Assembly: GCA_020403245.1 (NCBI GenBank)
Contig: JADBYA010000005.1
Coordinates: forward strand, 171,560-235,559
Length of the DNA stretch: 64,000 nucleotides
Origin: Flavobacterium sp.
Lineage (GTDB): Bacteria; Bacteroidota; Bacteroidia; Flavobacteriales; Flavobacteriaceae
Direction: 5' to 3'
Shown here: in pieces, positions 55,001 to 64,000 of the stretch
Position numbering within the stretch: the stretch's first letter is position 1
How the letters are laid out: each line of letters opens with the position of its first letter
The notes under the pieces: generated by a model
The model's database searches: none
The model's input: the letters and a program-made list of their open reading frames with translations, nothing else
What the model was told of the DNA's origin: nothing
Made by a program: the position numbers and the translations under genes

Positions 55001-56351
55001 TTATAAAAGAAACTCTTCACCGCTAAAACAATATGATTTCACCTATTGGTCATCTCCTGTGGCTAATACACCTTTAAGTCAATTAGCCACAAGTTCCGTA
55101 TTTTATTCATTCAGCCCAACTATTAACAACTGGGTTAACGAATCAGCCGCTACAATTATGGCCCCTGGAGTGGGCTATATAGCAAGAGCTCCCAATAATT
55201 TAACGTATAATCCAACTCAAGTGGTAGAAACTGTTTTCTCGGGTATTCCTAATAATGGTGTCATTTCAACATCAATTATAAAAAGTACAGGAACATATAA
55301 TCTACTTGGAAATCCATATCCATCAGCTATAGATATTGATTTGTTCTTGACCGATCCTAGTAATGCTGGAATAGTTAATGGTACTATTTATTTGTGGACG
55401 CATAATACGGCAATAACTAATAATGTTTATTCGTCTAATGATTATGCAAAATATAATTTTACGGGAGGGGTTAGAACGGCAACTTCTGCTATCTCTGGAG
55501 GTTTTTTACCTACAGGAAAGGTTGCATCTGGTCAAGGATTTTTTATCGAAGCCAATTCGTCTTTAGCGAATGGAACTTATACCGCTACCTACAGAAACGC
55601 AATGCGTATAGCATCAAATAATTCTCAATTCTTCCGAACAACTGATGCTTCTAACTCAGATAGTTCTATTTCTAGTTCGTTAGAAAAACATAGAATTTGG
55701 TTGTCTTTATCTAGTGCCCTTGGTTCCTATAATGAAATGTTATTGGGATATGTAGAAAATGCTACTAATGATTTTGATCCTTTATTTGATGGAAAAACTT
55801 TAGCTGTGGGCAATCCCGTTTCACTATTTACTACGGTTGGAACCGATGATTTATCCATTCAAGGGAGAGCGCTTCCATTTAATGGTTCAGAGATCATTCC
55901 GCTAGGATACAGCACCACAGTAAATGGGCAATTAACTGTTAATCTAGAAAATTATGATGGGTTATTCTCCAATCAAGAGGTGTATTTGTTGGATAAATAT
56001 TTGGACATTTGCCATAATATAAAATCTGGAGTTTATAATTTCACCACTACAAATGGTACTTTTAGAGATCGTTTCGAATTGCGATTTACCAATACGACTC
56101 TAAATACCAATACGCCAAGTTTTGATTCCTCTCTGATTTTGGTAACTAATGATAAAAAACTTAGTATTTTTTCGGGTACGTATACTATTAACAAAGTAGA
56201 AATTTTTGATTTGCTTGGTAAAAAATTATACTATGACGATAAACTAAATACTAATAATCATCATGTAGAATTACCGATTGCAACTCAAGCTATTATAGTA
56301 AAAATAACATCAGATGATAGGGTAACTGTGAAAAAAGCAATGATTAATTGA
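43044..56351 (+). CDS. giant T9SS-exported modular surface protein, 4435 aa
   Basis: Long signal peptide (residues 1-52, ending NAQ). Six NHL-type blades follow (about 68-390, unit near 52 residues: [20 protein letters not shown]), enough for a closed propeller. Then a PKD/Ig-like domain and four Ig-like (He_PIG-type) repeats of about 80 residues (456-796, GLPAGVT and ITISGTPT). Then six modules of about 390 residues (800-3130), each an Ig-like part plus a jelly-roll with [12 protein letters not shown] and WYDQSG, like arabinofuranosidase B catalytic or LamG folds. Then eight more Ig-like repeats (3130-3820). The last 600 residues hold a beta-rich region and a C-terminal sorting domain ([13 protein letters not shown] ending TVKKAMIN), a T9SS type C signal. 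Surface adhesin or glycan-binding protein; no known ligand. Confidence 0.9.
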   Translation: MKQLSLKSKKVNLLSSFTEKKQVKKSTFCISTKVLMRFFVVLSLTHFAKVNAQCSTVISSSLPINSVATVTTFAGSGAAGTTNGLGTAASFNTPIGVARDAIGNVYVADLYNNLIRKITPAGEVSTFAGSGVAGNANGTGTAASFNSPIGITTDPSGNVFVADLGNNLIRMITPAGVVSTLAGSGIAGNTNGTGTAASFRDPFGLGTDAAGNVYVAERGNDLIRKITPAGVVTTFAGSGVIGNTNGTGTAASFNNPTGIDTDAAGNLYVSDFGNNLIRKITPAGVVTTLAGSGVSGFTNGTGTAASFNGPFGVGTDPLGNVYVADRGNNVLRKITPAGVVTTLAGSGVSGNANGTDTSASFSSPVGITTDANGNIFVADQNNNVIRRIVTNETVKVCSGSPVTLTANGGVSYSWSGPQVITNGVAFNATSSGVYTVTVTDAGACTVSDVITIDISLPTVSAASSTPSVCVNTALPSITHTTSGSQGIGSPSGLPAGVTASWATNTITISGTPTTSGTFNYTIPLIDGCGTVQATGTITVATAITVSAASSTPTLCINTALTPITHITTMATGIGATTGLPTGVTATWASNTITISGTPTSSGTFIYNIPLIGSCASINATGTINVNPANTIVLSPASGPDMQSVCINTPITNITYNTSGATGVVFTGLPAGVTGTWGSNLATISGTPTVTGTFNYTATLTGGCGTASGTITIISVAPATGPSRVCVNTALTSLTHATVNATSIGTPTGLPPGVTASWASNTISITGTPTVTGTYNYSIPVASGCNATGTIIVDANVAGITLAPIPTISVGTTTVSLPYSSAFGFNNYNITWSAAALAAGFVNVNNALLPAPTGSLPITVPAAGPVSGALYSGTFTIVTSCTGFVTNYGFNVSFTGNNVLDNLSLTAANVSAVAYGLRRLSSTYTGPVMQIRRSSDGELRDVYFNGSDVLALNSLVSAVGGGGATATTLGSWIGSSSGTVAIWYDQSGRWRNASQPTVANQPRIINAGVIETQSGKPSIFYTGSSFLTHTEFPTTGFTGFSANVIARWTTVGTGTGTIQALIDNNHNGGQGFVFQDRPDMAGRPITYGIAASPQAGGSQDNIQTGNGSSRILTFVANNSMATGFRDGITLNTSPMSNTNYILQNRFMIGAWFNGGSVQRYTTGHIPEVIVFPSALSTTSRTSLECNQSAYYTIPLGPPSITLLGNPNPIAVGTTIANLPYANASANQYSITWNATAAAAGFVNVTNATLPVSSIPIAVPASGPVAGSFYTGILRVSFTCSASVSIDYPITVFITGSNNVLDNLNLTAANLSSVAYGLRKLSTTYNGPAMQIRRSSDGELRDVYFDGTSVLSLSSLVSAAGGGVATATTLSSWIGANSGTVAIWYDQSGRWRNAYQNIIANQPRVINAGVIETQNGKPAIFLNGTTSYLVESTLTVSNPYSMNTVASRTASNGNYQRLINLSSTGDAFGFLGASVGNYATFAGNGVSWNDANANAPATTVGSTSSILTMTAATGGSGLLPYVNGIVQNAKNGTAATSTGFLIGAPYSGNQLAQLWTGYISDFEIFPTILPATARIAMECNQSLFYNINTNNLTLRETTPVAVGNTSTSLPFSNATHITNYSITWAANAIAVGFVNVTNAVLPTSPIPVALPASGPVANTHYTGLLTVVNNCTGLAYTIPFNVYFIGNNVLDNLNLTASSLSSVAFGLRKLSSTYNGPAVKVRRSSDGEQRDVYFDGTALSLNSQVSDAGGGVPTATTLTAWIGSNSGTVAIWYDQSGLWRNAVQSTVVSQPRLINAGVIELQNGKPTLVFSGAQSFQSAVTSTQCAGAGINTTSNFVFQNSNVNSSLLNSNNYNIHAAWSDGNTYFDIPSRIVTALTWSNYSIGTFRRSGTQADVWKNGTNSLNTSTMSGTISGAAPMSIGSNINGKLGELTIFPSGLTTAARIALECNQSAYFNFPTTTPSLTLGQSTPITVGTTTTNLPSSNIIGVTNYNITWNAAALSAGFVNVTNALFANPLPIAVPATGPIGGQFYSGVLTVINNCSGLSTNYGFNVYFIGNNVLDNLSLTAATPSAVAYSLRKLSSTYNGPAIQIRRSSDGEQRDVYFDGTGALSLTSQVSALGGGEATATTLTSWIGSSSGTVMVWYDQSGLWRNAIQNTVANQPRVINAGAIELQNGKPTLVFSGNQTFQSPITSNQCSGAGINTTSNFVFQNSTVNSCLLNSTNYNIHAPWSDGQTYFDIPSRINTPLTWLNYSIGTFRRNDSQGNVWRNGNNSLSSSTMSGTISGTAPMWIGSSNGNGNFINGKLGELTIFASAISAPARTAMECNQAAYYTITMVAPNLTLGTSSPISLGTTTANLPYTSANATNYSITWSAAAISAGFANVASTVLPAASIPVPVPAVGPVGGQSYTGVLTVTSSCSAGSASYPFTIFITGNNVLDNVNLTAANFSAVAYGLRRLSSAYTGPVMQIRRSSDGELRDVFFNASGVLALNSVVSAPGGGAATATTLSSWIGANSGTVAVWYDQSGQWRNASQPTPANQPRIISGGVIETQSGRPSILYTGSSFLTHTAFPTTGFTGFSANVIARWNTVGTTQATIQALIDNNHGSGQGFIFQDRPDIIGMPINYGVAATPVWGASQDNIQTGNGSSRILTFVADSSTASGFRDGIALTTSAMSGTNYILQNRFMIGAWFNSGSITRYTTGNIPEVIVFPNALSTTARVSLECNQGLYYSIPIVTPPVLTLGASTPISLGTTTVNLSYTNSTATRYSITWNAAAIAAGFVNVSNVTLPAGSIPVAVPAVGPVAGQCYMGILNVSTGCGSTNYPFTIFITGNNVLNNVALTAANFSSVAYGLRKLSSAYNGPAMQIRRSSDGELRDVYFNASGILTLSSFVSAAGGGTATATTLSSWIGANTGTVAIWYDQSGQWRNASQPTAANQPRVINAGVLETQNGVPSIYFTGSSFLTHTAFPTTGFTGFSANVISKWTTVGSTTASIQTLIDNNYAANRGFVIQDRPDVVNKPIGFEIKAAASFPSLLDNTQTGNGNCRILTFTATNTTVSGFRDGNAMPTASIANTNYILQNRFMIGAWFNNGSISRYTTGNIPEVMVFPSALSTIDRIALECNQRNYYNIALPTVTSPSINPTVCINAAMTNITHTTIGANGIGTPTGLPAGVTASYASNTITISGTPTVSGTFNYSIPLTEGCGAVNATGTIIVTPTNTWGAASSTPTVCINTTLTNITHTTVGATGIGAATGLPAGVTAAWASNVITISGTPTVAGTFPYSIPLTGGCGTVNATGTITVTNTGTVNTSGGSSTTQTLCLNTPLNNITYSTTGATGIGAATGLPPGVTAAWAANVITVSGTPTVEGTYNYSIPLTGGCGNITATGTITVNPNNTASAASATPTLCINSALTAITHSTTGTQGIGIANGLPPGVTASWASNMITITGTPTVTGTYNYSIPLIAIPIIGSCGVVNATGTITVINNTVSAASSMPTVCIDTPLTNITHTTTIATGIGVATGLPTGVTAAWASNTITISGTPTVSGTFSYSIPLTGGCGTIVNATGTITVRTANTAGVPSSAPTLCINSALTAITHTTTGATGIGAATGLPAGVTATWASNVITISGTPTVAGTFPYSIPLTGGCGVVDATGSITVEINTAGLPSSNPTLCINAPVLPNIIRTTTGATGIGIPTNLPPGVTAVWNTNVITISGTPTASGIFNYSIPLTGGCGFVNATGTITVNEDTVSIASSTPTLCINTALTAITHTTTGATGIGAASGLPAGVTAAWSADVITISGTPTAAGIFAYSIPLTGGCGTVNATGTITINGPSGLPTLGSLVQPTCAAMIGSFIITNYNASYTYTASPSTGVVISGANVSAPAGTYTISASFAGCSSLPSASVTLNALPTNTWNGSSWSLGSNPTSSQVVVFAGNYTSSTDLIGCSCIINSGTVTISAGNTLTITNAVTVTLGTLIFENNSSLVQINDASINTGTIIYKRNSSPLKQYDFTYWSSPVANTPLSQLATSSVFYSFSPTINNWVNESAATIMAPGVGYIARAPNNLTYNPTQVVETVFSGIPNNGVISTSIIKSTGTYNLLGNPYPSAIDIDLFLTDPSNAGIVNGTIYLWTHNTAITNNVYSSNDYAKYNFTGGVRTATSAISGGFLPTGKVASGQGFFIEANSSLANGTYTATYRNAMRIASNNSQFFRTTDASNSDSSISSSLEKHRIWLSLSSALGSYNEMLLGYVENATNDFDPLFDGKTLAVGNPVSLFTTVGTDDLSIQGRALPFNGSEIIPLGYSTTVNGQLTVNLENYDGLFSNQEVYLLDKYLDICHNIKSGVYNFTTTNGTFRDRFELRFTNTTLNTNTPSFDSSLILVTNDKKLSIFSGTYTINKVEIFDLLGKKLYYDDKLNTNNHHVELPIATQAIIVKITSDDRVTVKKAMIN

Positions 56352-56416
56352 AATTAGACAATACTATAATTTGAGGTATTGATTATATCAAAAAAAATTA
56401 ATTGTACTATACACTA

Positions 56417-56447
56417 AAAGGTTTGGAACGCTCCAAACCTTTTTTTT
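56417..56447 (+). terminator. terminator of giant gene 1
   Basis: AAAGGTTTGGA and TCCAAACCTTT form an 11-bp stem around ACGC, followed by nine T residues. The remainder of 56352-56698 holds only this and the duplicated promoter block. Confidence 0.9.
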
Positions 56448-56567
56448 TGTGTTTCATAGTTATACAATTCCTCTTTTATAAACCTTTTTTTTTATAAATA
56501 AAAATAGAAAAACTGAGTTTAGAAAAATATTATTGTAAGTTTTTTAGGTGTTTTAATTTATATAATA

Positions 56568-56640
56568 TGCATTTCATCGATTTTTTTATGTATTTTATCG
56601 ATTATATTTAAAAATATTCTAGTTTTGAATTGTCAAATAA
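56568..56640 (+). promoter_or_regulatory. duplicated promoter region with paired ATCGAT sites
   Basis: TAGTTTTG at 56620-56627 is the -7 element; ATCGAT sites at 56576-56581 and 56597-56602 are 21 bases apart, as in the promoter block of giant gene 1. The shared ends are TGCATTTCATCGATTTTTTT and ATTGTCAAATAA. It precedes the truncated paralogue by about 60 bases. Confidence 0.6.
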
Positions 56641-56698
56641 AATCAAATGAAGCACATACCACTTCATTTAAATAATAAACCATAATAACCCCAGAGTT

Positions 56699-57133
56699 AT
56701 GAAACAATTATTACTTAAATCGAAAAAATCAAACTTGCCGTTTTCAATAACAGAAAAAAAACAAGTTAAAAAAAGTAACATTTCTATTTCAATAAATTGG
56801 CTTAAGTGCTTATTTGTTGTTTTATTATTAAATCCCTTTTTAGAAGTAATCGCCCAATACAACTCTGTAATCTGCAGTTCGCTCCCGATCAATTCAGTGG
56901 CAACAGTTACTTCAATTGCGGGCAGTGGCGAAGCAATAAATGCCAATGGTACAAGAACCGATTCATCATTTGGTTTTCCTTCAAGTATAACCACCAAAGC
57001 TTCAGGCAATGTATTTATACCTGATTTTGGTAATAATTTAATCTGTGTGATTACGTCAGCAGGGGTAGTGAGTATTTTTCCAGAAAGCCGCATGGCAGGG
57101 AATAGCAAGTACTACAGGGTTATCAATAAATAA
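56699..57133 (+). CDS. truncated paralogue of giant gene 1 (144 aa)
   Basis: The protein starts MKQLLLKSKKSNLPFSITEK against [20 protein letters not shown] of the giant, keeps the signal peptide and the [12 protein letters not shown] start of the propeller, and then has a single degenerate NHL blade (GNVFIPDFGNNLICVITSAG) before running into unrelated sequence and a stop. Promoter and 5' end are duplicated, the rest is gone. One blade cannot form a propeller and no sorting signal remains, so it is probably non-functional, though it could still be made and exported to the periplasm. Called as an open frame, likely a pseudogene. Confidence 0.75.
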   Translation: MKQLLLKSKKSNLPFSITEKKQVKKSNISISINWLKCLFVVLLLNPFLEVIAQYNSVICSSLPINSVATVTSIAGSGEAINANGTRTDSSFGFPSSITTKASGNVFIPDFGNNLICVITSAGVVSIFPESRMAGNSKYYRVINK

Positions 57134-57210
57134 TTTATAAATAATTTATACTTATAGACTACCGCTGTCAAGTGGTCAACAAAGTGTTCAACTTTAAATA
57201 ATCTACTATC

Positions 57211-60200
57211 ATGTCAAATAAAAAACTTTTCCAAAAATTACTTACTTTTTTATTAATCATTCTTCCATCCGTTTTATTTTCACAAACAACTATAACCTCA
57301 GTCACAACTGGTAACTGGAATGATACAGCAACTTGGGTTGGAGGTGTAGTACCTGTTTCTGGCGATAATGTGATAATTGCTGCAGGACATACGGTTACGC
57401 TAGTAGCTAATACTGATATATCTTCAGGAAACCTAACGCTAACCGGGACAATTGCGCTTGCAGGTTTTAATTTGACCGCAGGCTCATTAGCAGGTGCAGG
57501 TAATATTGGCACAAGTTCTGGAACGCCATTGGTTACTGTAGGAAGCAATGGAAGTATTACTACCTATTCAGGTGTTTACAGTGGAACGGGCGCTCGATTA
57601 ACCAAAGAGGGCTCTGGAACCTTAACCCTTTTAGGAGCGAATTCATATACAGGTGCAACAGTTATCAATGCAGGGACTTTAAGACTTGGTGCAGCCGATC
57701 GAATTACAAATAGCAGTGCACTAACAATTGCCACCGGTGCAGTTTTTGACATGAATGGTTTTAATGAGACTGTTTTCTCATTTGATGGCGGAGGAACGAT
57801 TACGAGTAATGCGGTCGGTTCAGTTACGATAACTTACAATGGACCATTTGCTACTACTACGTTCAGCGGAGTGATACAAAATGGAAGCGGGACGGTATCC
57901 CTTAATATGCCCCTTAACAACAATCTTACACTTACCGGCAATAATACTTACACCGGATTAACATCAGTTAGTAATGGACAAATATATATTGGCGATGGTG
58001 GAACAAGCGGTTCCGTGGCAGGCAATATTACTTTAGGTTCGTCTGGTAGTGTTTTTTTTAACCGTTCTGATGACTTCACTTTCTCTGGTAACATTTCAGG
58101 AGGCGGCATGTCTGTTTTTAAGCAGGGCGCTGGAACAATGACACTTACAGGTAGTATAACGAGTATATCATCGGTTGCGGTACAGGGAGGAAATTTATCT
58201 ATTGGTAACGGTGGCACAAGCGGATCGGTTTCTGTCAACATCAACAATACCGCTACGGTCGTTTTTAACCGCTCTGATAACATAACTTACAGTAATGTGA
58301 TCTCTAATTCTGGTACAATAACCAAGTTGGGAGCAGGTACGCTTACGCTTAGTGGCGTAAATACCAATACGGGAGCGTTTAATGTGAATGTAGGAACCGT
58401 ACAAATAAGCACAAATGAAAGACTTGGAAACTGCAACTTAACGGTTGCAAGTGGAGCAACATTTAACCTGAATGGATTCTCAGAAACTATTGCCTCCATC
58501 GCTGGTGCAGGAACCATTACAAGCAGCGCTGTTGGTGCTGTAACACTCACTAATGGAGGAACAACCACCACCACATTTAGTGGTGTTATCCAAAACGGAA
58601 GTGGAACCGTTTCTTTAACAAAATCAGGAACAGGAACACTTACCTTAAGTGGTGTTAACACCTACTCGGGTGGTACAACCTTAAGTACGGGTACTTTGAA
58701 CATTAATAACGCTTCAGCTATTGGTACGGGTACATTTATTATTTCAGGTGGCACAATTGATAATACTTCAGCAGGTGCTATAACGCTTACCACCAACAAC
58801 CCCCAAAGCTGGAATGGTAACTTTACTTTCACTGGAACACAGCCGCTAAATATGGGTACAGCTGCAGTTACACTTTCCGCAACACGAATAGTGACAGTTA
58901 CAGCGAGTACTTTAACTGTTGGAGGTGTGATTTCGGGTACATCATTTGGGTTGACCAAAGCGGGAGCTGGAACACTAACTTTAACTGGTACTAATACCTA
59001 TACTGGTGTTACCACTATTAGTGCGGGTACACTTTCGGTGGCGAGTATTGGCAATGGAGGAACAGCAAGTAACCTTGGCCAAGCTACAAGTACATCGGCA
59101 AATCTTGTGCTCAATGGAGGAACACTTAGTTACACAGGTGCAGACGCCTCCACCGACCGGGGTATGACACTAAATAATGTGGCTGGTAATACTATCTTCA
59201 CATCCAACACGCTTACAATTAGCGGGGTCATCACAGGAACCGGTTCCATAACCAAAACAGGAACTGGAACACTAACATTTACTGGAACCAATACCTACAC
59301 TGGATCTACTACCATTAGTGCAGGTACACTGTCAATTGGAAATGGAGGATCCACAGGTGCAATTGCCAATACGAATATAGCTAACAATGCTGCTTTGGTT
59401 TTTAATAGTACCTCTGACCAAACCTGCTCAGGAGTAATTTCTGGAACAGGTACATTAACCAAATTAGGAACTGGAACTTTATCCTTCACTGGTACTAATA
59501 CTTACACCGGAATAACAACTATAAGCGCAGGCACACTTTCAATTGGAAATGGAGGATCCACCGGTGCAATTGCAAATACGAATATAGCTAACAATGCTGC
59601 TTTGGTTTTTAATAGTACCTCTAACCAAACCTGCTCAGGAGTAATTTCTGGAACAGGTACATTAACCAAATTAGGAACTGGAATATTAGCCCTCACTGGT
59701 ACTAATACTTACACAGGAATAACTACCATCAGCGCGGGTACACTTTCACTAGGCAATAACAGTACAACTGGAAATATAATCACAAATGTAACTAATAATG
59801 GTACATTGGTCTTCAACCGTTCAAATGCTTACACTTATTCAGGTATAATCTCTGGTAGTGGATCAGTAACTCAATCAGGTTCTGGAACACTCACTCTTTC
59901 AGGCAACAATACGTATTTAGGTATTACTACTATCATTAATGGTTGTACCTTATCAATTAATGCAGACAACCGATTAGGTGCAGCGCCAAGCAGTCCGACT
60001 GCAGGGGCTATTGTGATTGATGGCGGTACCTTACTCACAACTGCAACGTTTACCCTCAATGCCAACCGAGGTATCACTCTAAGTTCCACCATTACTACCA
60101 GTACGTTCAACGTTAGTACTGGAACAACACTCACATACGGAGGGATCATAACAGGTGCAGGCTCACTTGGAAAATCGGGTTTGGGCACGTTAGTACTTTC

Positions 60201-63200
60201 AGGCGCAAATACCTACTCGGGTGCAACGAATATTTCGGCTGGTACGCTAGTCGGCAACAACGCCAATGCCCTTAGTTCTAGTTCTAGTGTGACGGTAAGC
60301 GCTAATAGTACCTTACGAAGCGATGTTGCATTAACGTTGCCTCCACTTACTCTTAGCGGAACAGGTGCAACAGCAGGAAAAATGAATTGTAATGGATTTA
60401 ACTCAAGTTGCGGGCAGTTGCGTCTAAACACCACCTGGCAAACAACGGGTGGCTCGTGGGGCAGCACCACTTCGGGAGCCACCAATCAGAACAATACCTA
60501 CTTTAACGGAGCAACTGGTGTGTTGAATGTTGGTTCACCAATGATCTTAGAAGTGGTAACTACTGCTCCGAATCAAACAGTTACATTACCTCTTAGTGGA
60601 ACAGTTAATGTAACGGTAAACTGGGGCGATGCTACTAGTAATGTTTATACTACCGATGCTGATGTGAATAAGGTTTATGCGGTAGCTGGAACCTATACCA
60701 TCACTATTTCAGGTGTGTTAACCCAGTTTGGTAATGGCGACAATCCGGATAGTGGACCCGGTTATTCAAATCCCCAGAGAATAACCCGTGTTTTAAATTG
60801 GGGTGGCACGGGGCTGCAAAGCCTTTTTGGTGCATTTCAATCGACTACCAACTTGGTGCAAGTACCAAGTGATTTCCCACCAAATGTTGTAAATGTTGGT
60901 TGGATGTTTAAGAATTCGAACTTTAATCAACCCATCGGTACATGGAATATGAGCAATGTGCGAAGAATGGGACACATGTTTGAGAACAATACCGTGTTCA
61001 ACCAAAACATTGGTTCTTGGAACATAAGTAATGTTTGGGATATGAGATACATGTTTTTAGGAGCAACATCTTTCAACAATGGGGGTAGCCCGAGCATCGG
61101 CAACTGGAATACAGCATCTCTTACCAGACCAAGAGGTATGTTTTCTGGGTGTACAGCTTTTGACCAAAGTCTCGCTAATTGGAACGTTCGTCTTGCTAAT
61201 GATGTGAGAGATATGTTTCTTGGTGCGCAACTCTCTCATTGCAACTACGATGCCACCTTAATCGGTTGGGCGGCACAGGCGCCACTTTCGGCTGTTAATT
61301 CTGGAAGGTTTGATGGAGGGAATTCGAGATACACTTCAGCTTCAACAACAGCTCGTGCAACAATTGTTTCCTACTGGCCTACTGTAAACGATGGCGGACT
61401 ACTAGATCCTGGTACTTGGAGCCTCACCTCTGGCGTTGGTACAAATAATCAAACTGTAAATGTTGGGACTCCAATAACAACTATTACTTATGCCTTTGCT
61501 GGTGGGGAGCGGACATATTTCTCAGGCTTACCGCCAGGAATTACAGGAGCCGTTTCGGCAGGTGTGGTATCAATTAGTGGTACACCTACCACTGCAGGTG
61601 TTTACAATTATTCTGTTGACGGTTGTGGCGTGTTAACGGGTACTATCACTGTAGTAAATTGCTCTGTTAGCGCAGCTTCTTCAAGTCCTACAGTTTGTGA
61701 ACAAACAACCCTTACTCCGATTACGCACACAACTACAATTGCCACAGGTATTGGTACGCCCAGTGGTTTGCCTTCGGGTGTTTCTGCCTCTTGGATAGCA
61801 AATACAATTACCATTTCAGGTACTCCAACGGCTTCTGGAACGTTCAACTACAGCATTCCTTTAACAGGTGGTTGCGGAGTAGTAAATGCAACGGGAACAA
61901 TTACGGTTGCTACAAGCAATACTATAGCAAGAACCTCGGCAGTAGGAAGTGATGCACAGACAGTATGTGTAGGTTTACCAATAACTACTATTACCTACGC
62001 AACTACCGGAGCAACCGGAGCAACCGTTACCAACCTTCCTACAGGAGTAACCGCCAACTGGGCAGCGAATGTTTTAACGATCAGCGGTACCCCGACCGTA
62101 GCAGGATCTGCACTTACCTATACCGTAACGCTAACTGGTGGTTGTGGCAGTACAAATACTACAGGTACCATAACAGTTAATGGATTGACTAACGCCAGTT
62201 GTGGTGCCTTTGTCACCCGTTGGAATTTAGCTACAGCAGGTAGTGGTGCTACCCAATTAAGTATTGGTACTGCAACCAGTGGTACCGTAAATTACTACTG
62301 GCAAGAAGTAAGTCCAGGTACCGCAACAGGTTCGGGCTCTTTCTCAGGATCTACCTTAACCATTACCAGTTTGCCAGCGGGTGCTACCATACGTTTGGGT
62401 ATTTACCCAACCAATTTTCAAAGAATAAACATCAACAATGGTGCAGATAGAAGTAGATTGTTGGATGTAGAACAATGGGGCACAACGGTATGGACCGGTA
62501 TGCAAACCGCATTTTTTGGTTGTAATAACTTAAACATAACCGCTACAGATATTCCTGTTTTAACTTCGTGTACTAGCATGCAATCCATGTTTCAAGGTTG
62601 TTCAACCTTAAATGGCCCTGCTAACATCAATTCTTGGAATACAGCTGCGGTAACGAATATGGCAAATATGTATAACTCTGCCACAGCATTCAATCGAAAC
62701 ATTGGAAGCTGGAATACTGCAGCAGTAACGAATATGAGTTATATGTTTCAACAAGCGAGTTCCTTCAATCAGAACATCGGTTCGTGGAACACCAGCTCGG
62801 TGACGAATATGGAAGCCATGTTCAATTTCGCCACAGTCTTCAACAATGGCGGAAGTGCAACCATCAACAACTGGAACACCGCTGCGGTGACAAACATGAA
62901 TAGCATGTTTGGCCGCTCGGCCTTCAACCAACCTATCGGCTCATGGAATACTGGCGCTGTGACAAACATGGGAGCCATGTTCTTTAGCGCCACCGCCTTC
63001 AATCAGAACATAGGTACCTGGAACACGGGCTTAGTAACGGATATGCAAGCCATGTTCAACAGCACCCCCTTCAACAACGGCGGCAGCCCATCCATCAACA
63101 ACTGGAACACTGGGACGGTAACGAACATGAGTACCCTATTCTATCTCTCCCCCTTTAACCAACCCATTGGTTCGTGGAACACCTCCGCGGTGACCACCAT

Positions 63201-64000
63201 GGGTTATATGTTTACTTTCGCCTCGGCCTTCAACCAAAACTTAGGTACTTGGAATTTGAACGCCAATGTTGATTTGACTGAAATGCTATTCGGTTGCGGT
63301 ATGGATTGTGCCAACTACTCAGCCACTCTTGTGGGGTGGCGTGCCAATCCAAGCACTCCTAACGGGAGATCACTTGGAGCTACGGGCAGAACCTATGGCC
63401 CGCAAGCCACAGCAGCCAGAGCCAATTTGGTTTTAGCAACCGGCAGTGGCGGTAAAGGATGGACTATTACAGGTGATGCAGTCAGTGCCACCGCTTGTGG
63501 TGCCTTTATCACCCGCTGGAATTTAGCCACAGCAGGTAGCGGTGCTACCCAATTAAGTATTGGTACCGCAACCAGTGGCACCGTAAATTACTACTGGCAA
63601 GAAGTAAGCCCTGGTACCGCAACTGGTTCGGGCTCTTTTTCAGGCACTACCCTAAACATTACTGGTTTGCCAAGTGGTGCTACCATCCGTTTGGGTATTT
63701 ACCCAACCAATTTTCAGAGAATAAACATCAACAACGGCACAGACAGAAGCAGATTGTTGGCTGTAGAACAATGGGGCTCAACCGTATGGACCAGTATGCA
63801 AACCGCATTTTATGGTTGTAATAACTTAAACATAGCCGCTACAGATATTCCTGTTTTAACTTCGTGTAATAGCATGCAATCCATGTTTCAAGGTTGTTCA
63901 ACCTTAAATGGCCCTGCTAACATCAATTCTTGGAATACAGCTGCGGTTACGAATATGGCAAATATGTATAACTCTGCCACAGCATTCAATCGAAACATTG
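57211..64000 (+). CDS. giant secreted repeat protein, 3' end beyond window
   Basis: The frame opens at the ATG at 57211 with a signal peptide ([20 protein letters not shown], cut near SQ) and is open to the window edge (at least 2263 codons). A G8/beta-helix-like start ([19 protein letters not shown]) is followed by autotransporter-associated beta-strand repeats (about residues 110-1090, units such as [20 protein letters not shown]), a PKD-like stretch, a first block of BspA-type DUF285 repeats (about 1195-1360, [20 protein letters not shown]), three Ig-like repeats, then a larger unit with a second DUF285 block starting at residue 1666. That unit of 432 residues is repeated in tandem and is cut by the edge. 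Likely a cell-surface adhesin, exported by T9SS if the unseen C-terminus carries a signal. Confidence 0.85.
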   Translation, partial: MSNKKLFQKLLTFLLIILPSVLFSQTTITSVTTGNWNDTATWVGGVVPVSGDNVIIAAGHTVTLVANTDISSGNLTLTGTIALAGFNLTAGSLAGAGNIGTSSGTPLVTVGSNGSITTYSGVYSGTGARLTKEGSGTLTLLGANSYTGATVINAGTLRLGAADRITNSSALTIATGAVFDMNGFNETVFSFDGGGTITSNAVGSVTITYNGPFATTTFSGVIQNGSGTVSLNMPLNNNLTLTGNNTYTGLTSVSNGQIYIGDGGTSGSVAGNITLGSSGSVFFNRSDDFTFSGNISGGGMSVFKQGAGTMTLTGSITSISSVAVQGGNLSIGNGGTSGSVSVNINNTATVVFNRSDNITYSNVISNSGTITKLGAGTLTLSGVNTNTGAFNVNVGTVQISTNERLGNCNLTVASGATFNLNGFSETIASIAGAGTITSSAVGAVTLTNGGTTTTTFSGVIQNGSGTVSLTKSGTGTLTLSGVNTYSGGTTLSTGTLNINNASAIGTGTFIISGGTIDNTSAGAITLTTNNPQSWNGNFTFTGTQPLNMGTAAVTLSATRIVTVTASTLTVGGVISGTSFGLTKAGAGTLTLTGTNTYTGVTTISAGTLSVASIGNGGTASNLGQATSTSANLVLNGGTLSYTGADASTDRGMTLNNVAGNTIFTSNTLTISGVITGTGSITKTGTGTLTFTGTNTYTGSTTISAGTLSIGNGGSTGAIANTNIANNAALVFNSTSDQTCSGVISGTGTLTKLGTGTLSFTGTNTYTGITTISAGTLSIGNGGSTGAIANTNIANNAALVFNSTSNQTCSGVISGTGTLTKLGTGILALTGTNTYTGITTISAGTLSLGNNSTTGNIITNVTNNGTLVFNRSNAYTYSGIISGSGSVTQSGSGTLTLSGNNTYLGITTIINGCTLSINADNRLGAAPSSPTAGAIVIDGGTLLTTATFTLNANRGITLSSTITTSTFNVSTGTTLTYGGIITGAGSLGKSGLGTLVLSGANTYSGATNISAGTLVGNNANALSSSSSVTVSANSTLRSDVALTLPPLTLSGTGATAGKMNCNGFNSSCGQLRLNTTWQTTGGSWGSTTSGATNQNNTYFNGATGVLNVGSPMILEVVTTAPNQTVTLPLSGTVNVTVNWGDATSNVYTTDADVNKVYAVAGTYTITISGVLTQFGNGDNPDSGPGYSNPQRITRVLNWGGTGLQSLFGAFQSTTNLVQVPSDFPPNVVNVGWMFKNSNFNQPIGTWNMSNVRRMGHMFENNTVFNQNIGSWNISNVWDMRYMFLGATSFNNGGSPSIGNWNTASLTRPRGMFSGCTAFDQSLANWNVRLANDVRDMFLGAQLSHCNYDATLIGWAAQAPLSAVNSGRFDGGNSRYTSASTTARATIVSYWPTVNDGGLLDPGTWSLTSGVGTNNQTVNVGTPITTITYAFAGGERTYFSGLPPGITGAVSAGVVSISGTPTTAGVYNYSVDGCGVLTGTITVVNCSVSAASSSPTVCEQTTLTPITHTTTIATGIGTPSGLPSGVSASWIANTITISGTPTASGTFNYSIPLTGGCGVVNATGTITVATSNTIARTSAVGSDAQTVCVGLPITTITYATTGATGATVTNLPTGVTANWAANVLTISGTPTVAGSALTYTVTLTGGCGSTNTTGTITVNGLTNASCGAFVTRWNLATAGSGATQLSIGTATSGTVNYYWQEVSPGTATGSGSFSGSTLTITSLPAGATIRLGIYPTNFQRININNGADRSRLLDVEQWGTTVWTGMQTAFFGCNNLNITATDIPVLTSCTSMQSMFQGCSTLNGPANINSWNTAAVTNMANMYNSATAFNRNIGSWNTAAVTNMSYMFQQASSFNQNIGSWNTSSVTNMEAMFNFATVFNNGGSATINNWNTAAVTNMNSMFGRSAFNQPIGSWNTGAVTNMGAMFFSATAFNQNIGTWNTGLVTDMQAMFNSTPFNNGGSPSINNWNTGTVTNMSTLFYLSPFNQPIGSWNTSAVTTMGYMFTFASAFNQNLGTWNLNANVDLTEMLFGCGMDCANYSATLVGWRANPSTPNGRSLGATGRTYGPQATAARANLVLATGSGGKGWTITGDAVSATACGAFITRWNLATAGSGATQLSIGTATSGTVNYYWQEVSPGTATGSGSFSGTTLNITGLPSGATIRLGIYPTNFQRININNGTDRSRLLAVEQWGSTVWTSMQTAFYGCNNLNIAATDIPVLTSCNSMQSMFQGCSTLNGPANINSWNTAAVTNMANMYNSATAFNRNI
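62206..64000 (+). repeat. 1296-bp tandem repeat inside the second giant gene
   Basis: The sequence from GCCTTTGTCACCCGTTGG at 62206 recurs from 63502 with only scattered differences to the window end, a shift of 1296 bases (432 codons). Each unit holds a [19 protein letters not shown] module with [15 protein letters not shown] plus a DUF285 block. The second unit is cut by the window edge. Confidence 0.9.

Overview
The window looks like a chromosomal segment of a low-GC member of the Bacteroidota, most likely a Flavobacterium-type bacterium (family Flavobacteriaceae). The signs are many TAnnTTTG (-7) promoter elements, often with TTG/TTTG about 19 bases upstream, few Shine-Dalgarno sequences, and typical families: DUF4290, DUF4199, DUF5686, the two-domain GlmU homologue, type B L31, TonB-dependent receptors with CarboxypepD_reg domains, and a type IX secretion (T9SS) C-terminal signal. 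The zapA - 6S RNA - rny order also fits.

From 1 to about 41 kb the window is ordinary, densely packed core genome. It holds pyrimidine/arginine synthesis (carB, cut by the left edge), translation (rpmH, rpmE2, fmt, mtaB, tRNA-Met), envelope construction (lytic transglycosylase, GlmU homologue, MurA, M23 peptidase, TonB receptor, GT2, ABC exporter), cell division and RNA metabolism (coiled-coil gene, zapA, 6S RNA, rny), recombination and repair (xerD, recQ), shikimate synthesis (aroQ) and the nucleoid protein HU. Decaying genes are scattered through it: a truncated ORF6N gene, a DUF1016 (YhcG-like) nuclease with three lesions, and a previously hidden aroQ fragment. A DUF433/DUF5615 toxin-antitoxin pair and several intergenic repeat families also occur.

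From 41.1 to 43.0 kb lies a small accessory locus. A tRNA-Met gene is followed by repeated copies of its own 3' end (T-arm plus acceptor strand). Next comes a minimal element: a single 87-residue GIY-YIG nuclease gene between about 120-bp direct repeats that contain the tRNA 3' end and its terminator. A solo copy of the gene's last codons lies upstream and looks like a scar. Beyond it, on the minus strand, is a degenerate fragment of a type I restriction-modification methylase (HsdM). This is the most likely place for an undescribed system.

From 43 kb to the right edge are two giant secreted repeat proteins with composition clearly unlike the rest. The first (4435 aa) joins a six-blade NHL propeller, Ig-like repeats, six jelly-roll modules containing a WYDQSG motif, eight more Ig-like repeats and a T9SS C-terminal signal. 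The second (at least 2263 codons, running off the window) joins autotransporter-type beta-strand repeats, BspA-type (DUF285) repeats and Ig-like repeats. Between them is a 144-residue truncated copy of the first gene's 5' end. The first gene and this copy share a duplicated promoter region with two ATCGAT palindromes exactly 21 bp apart.
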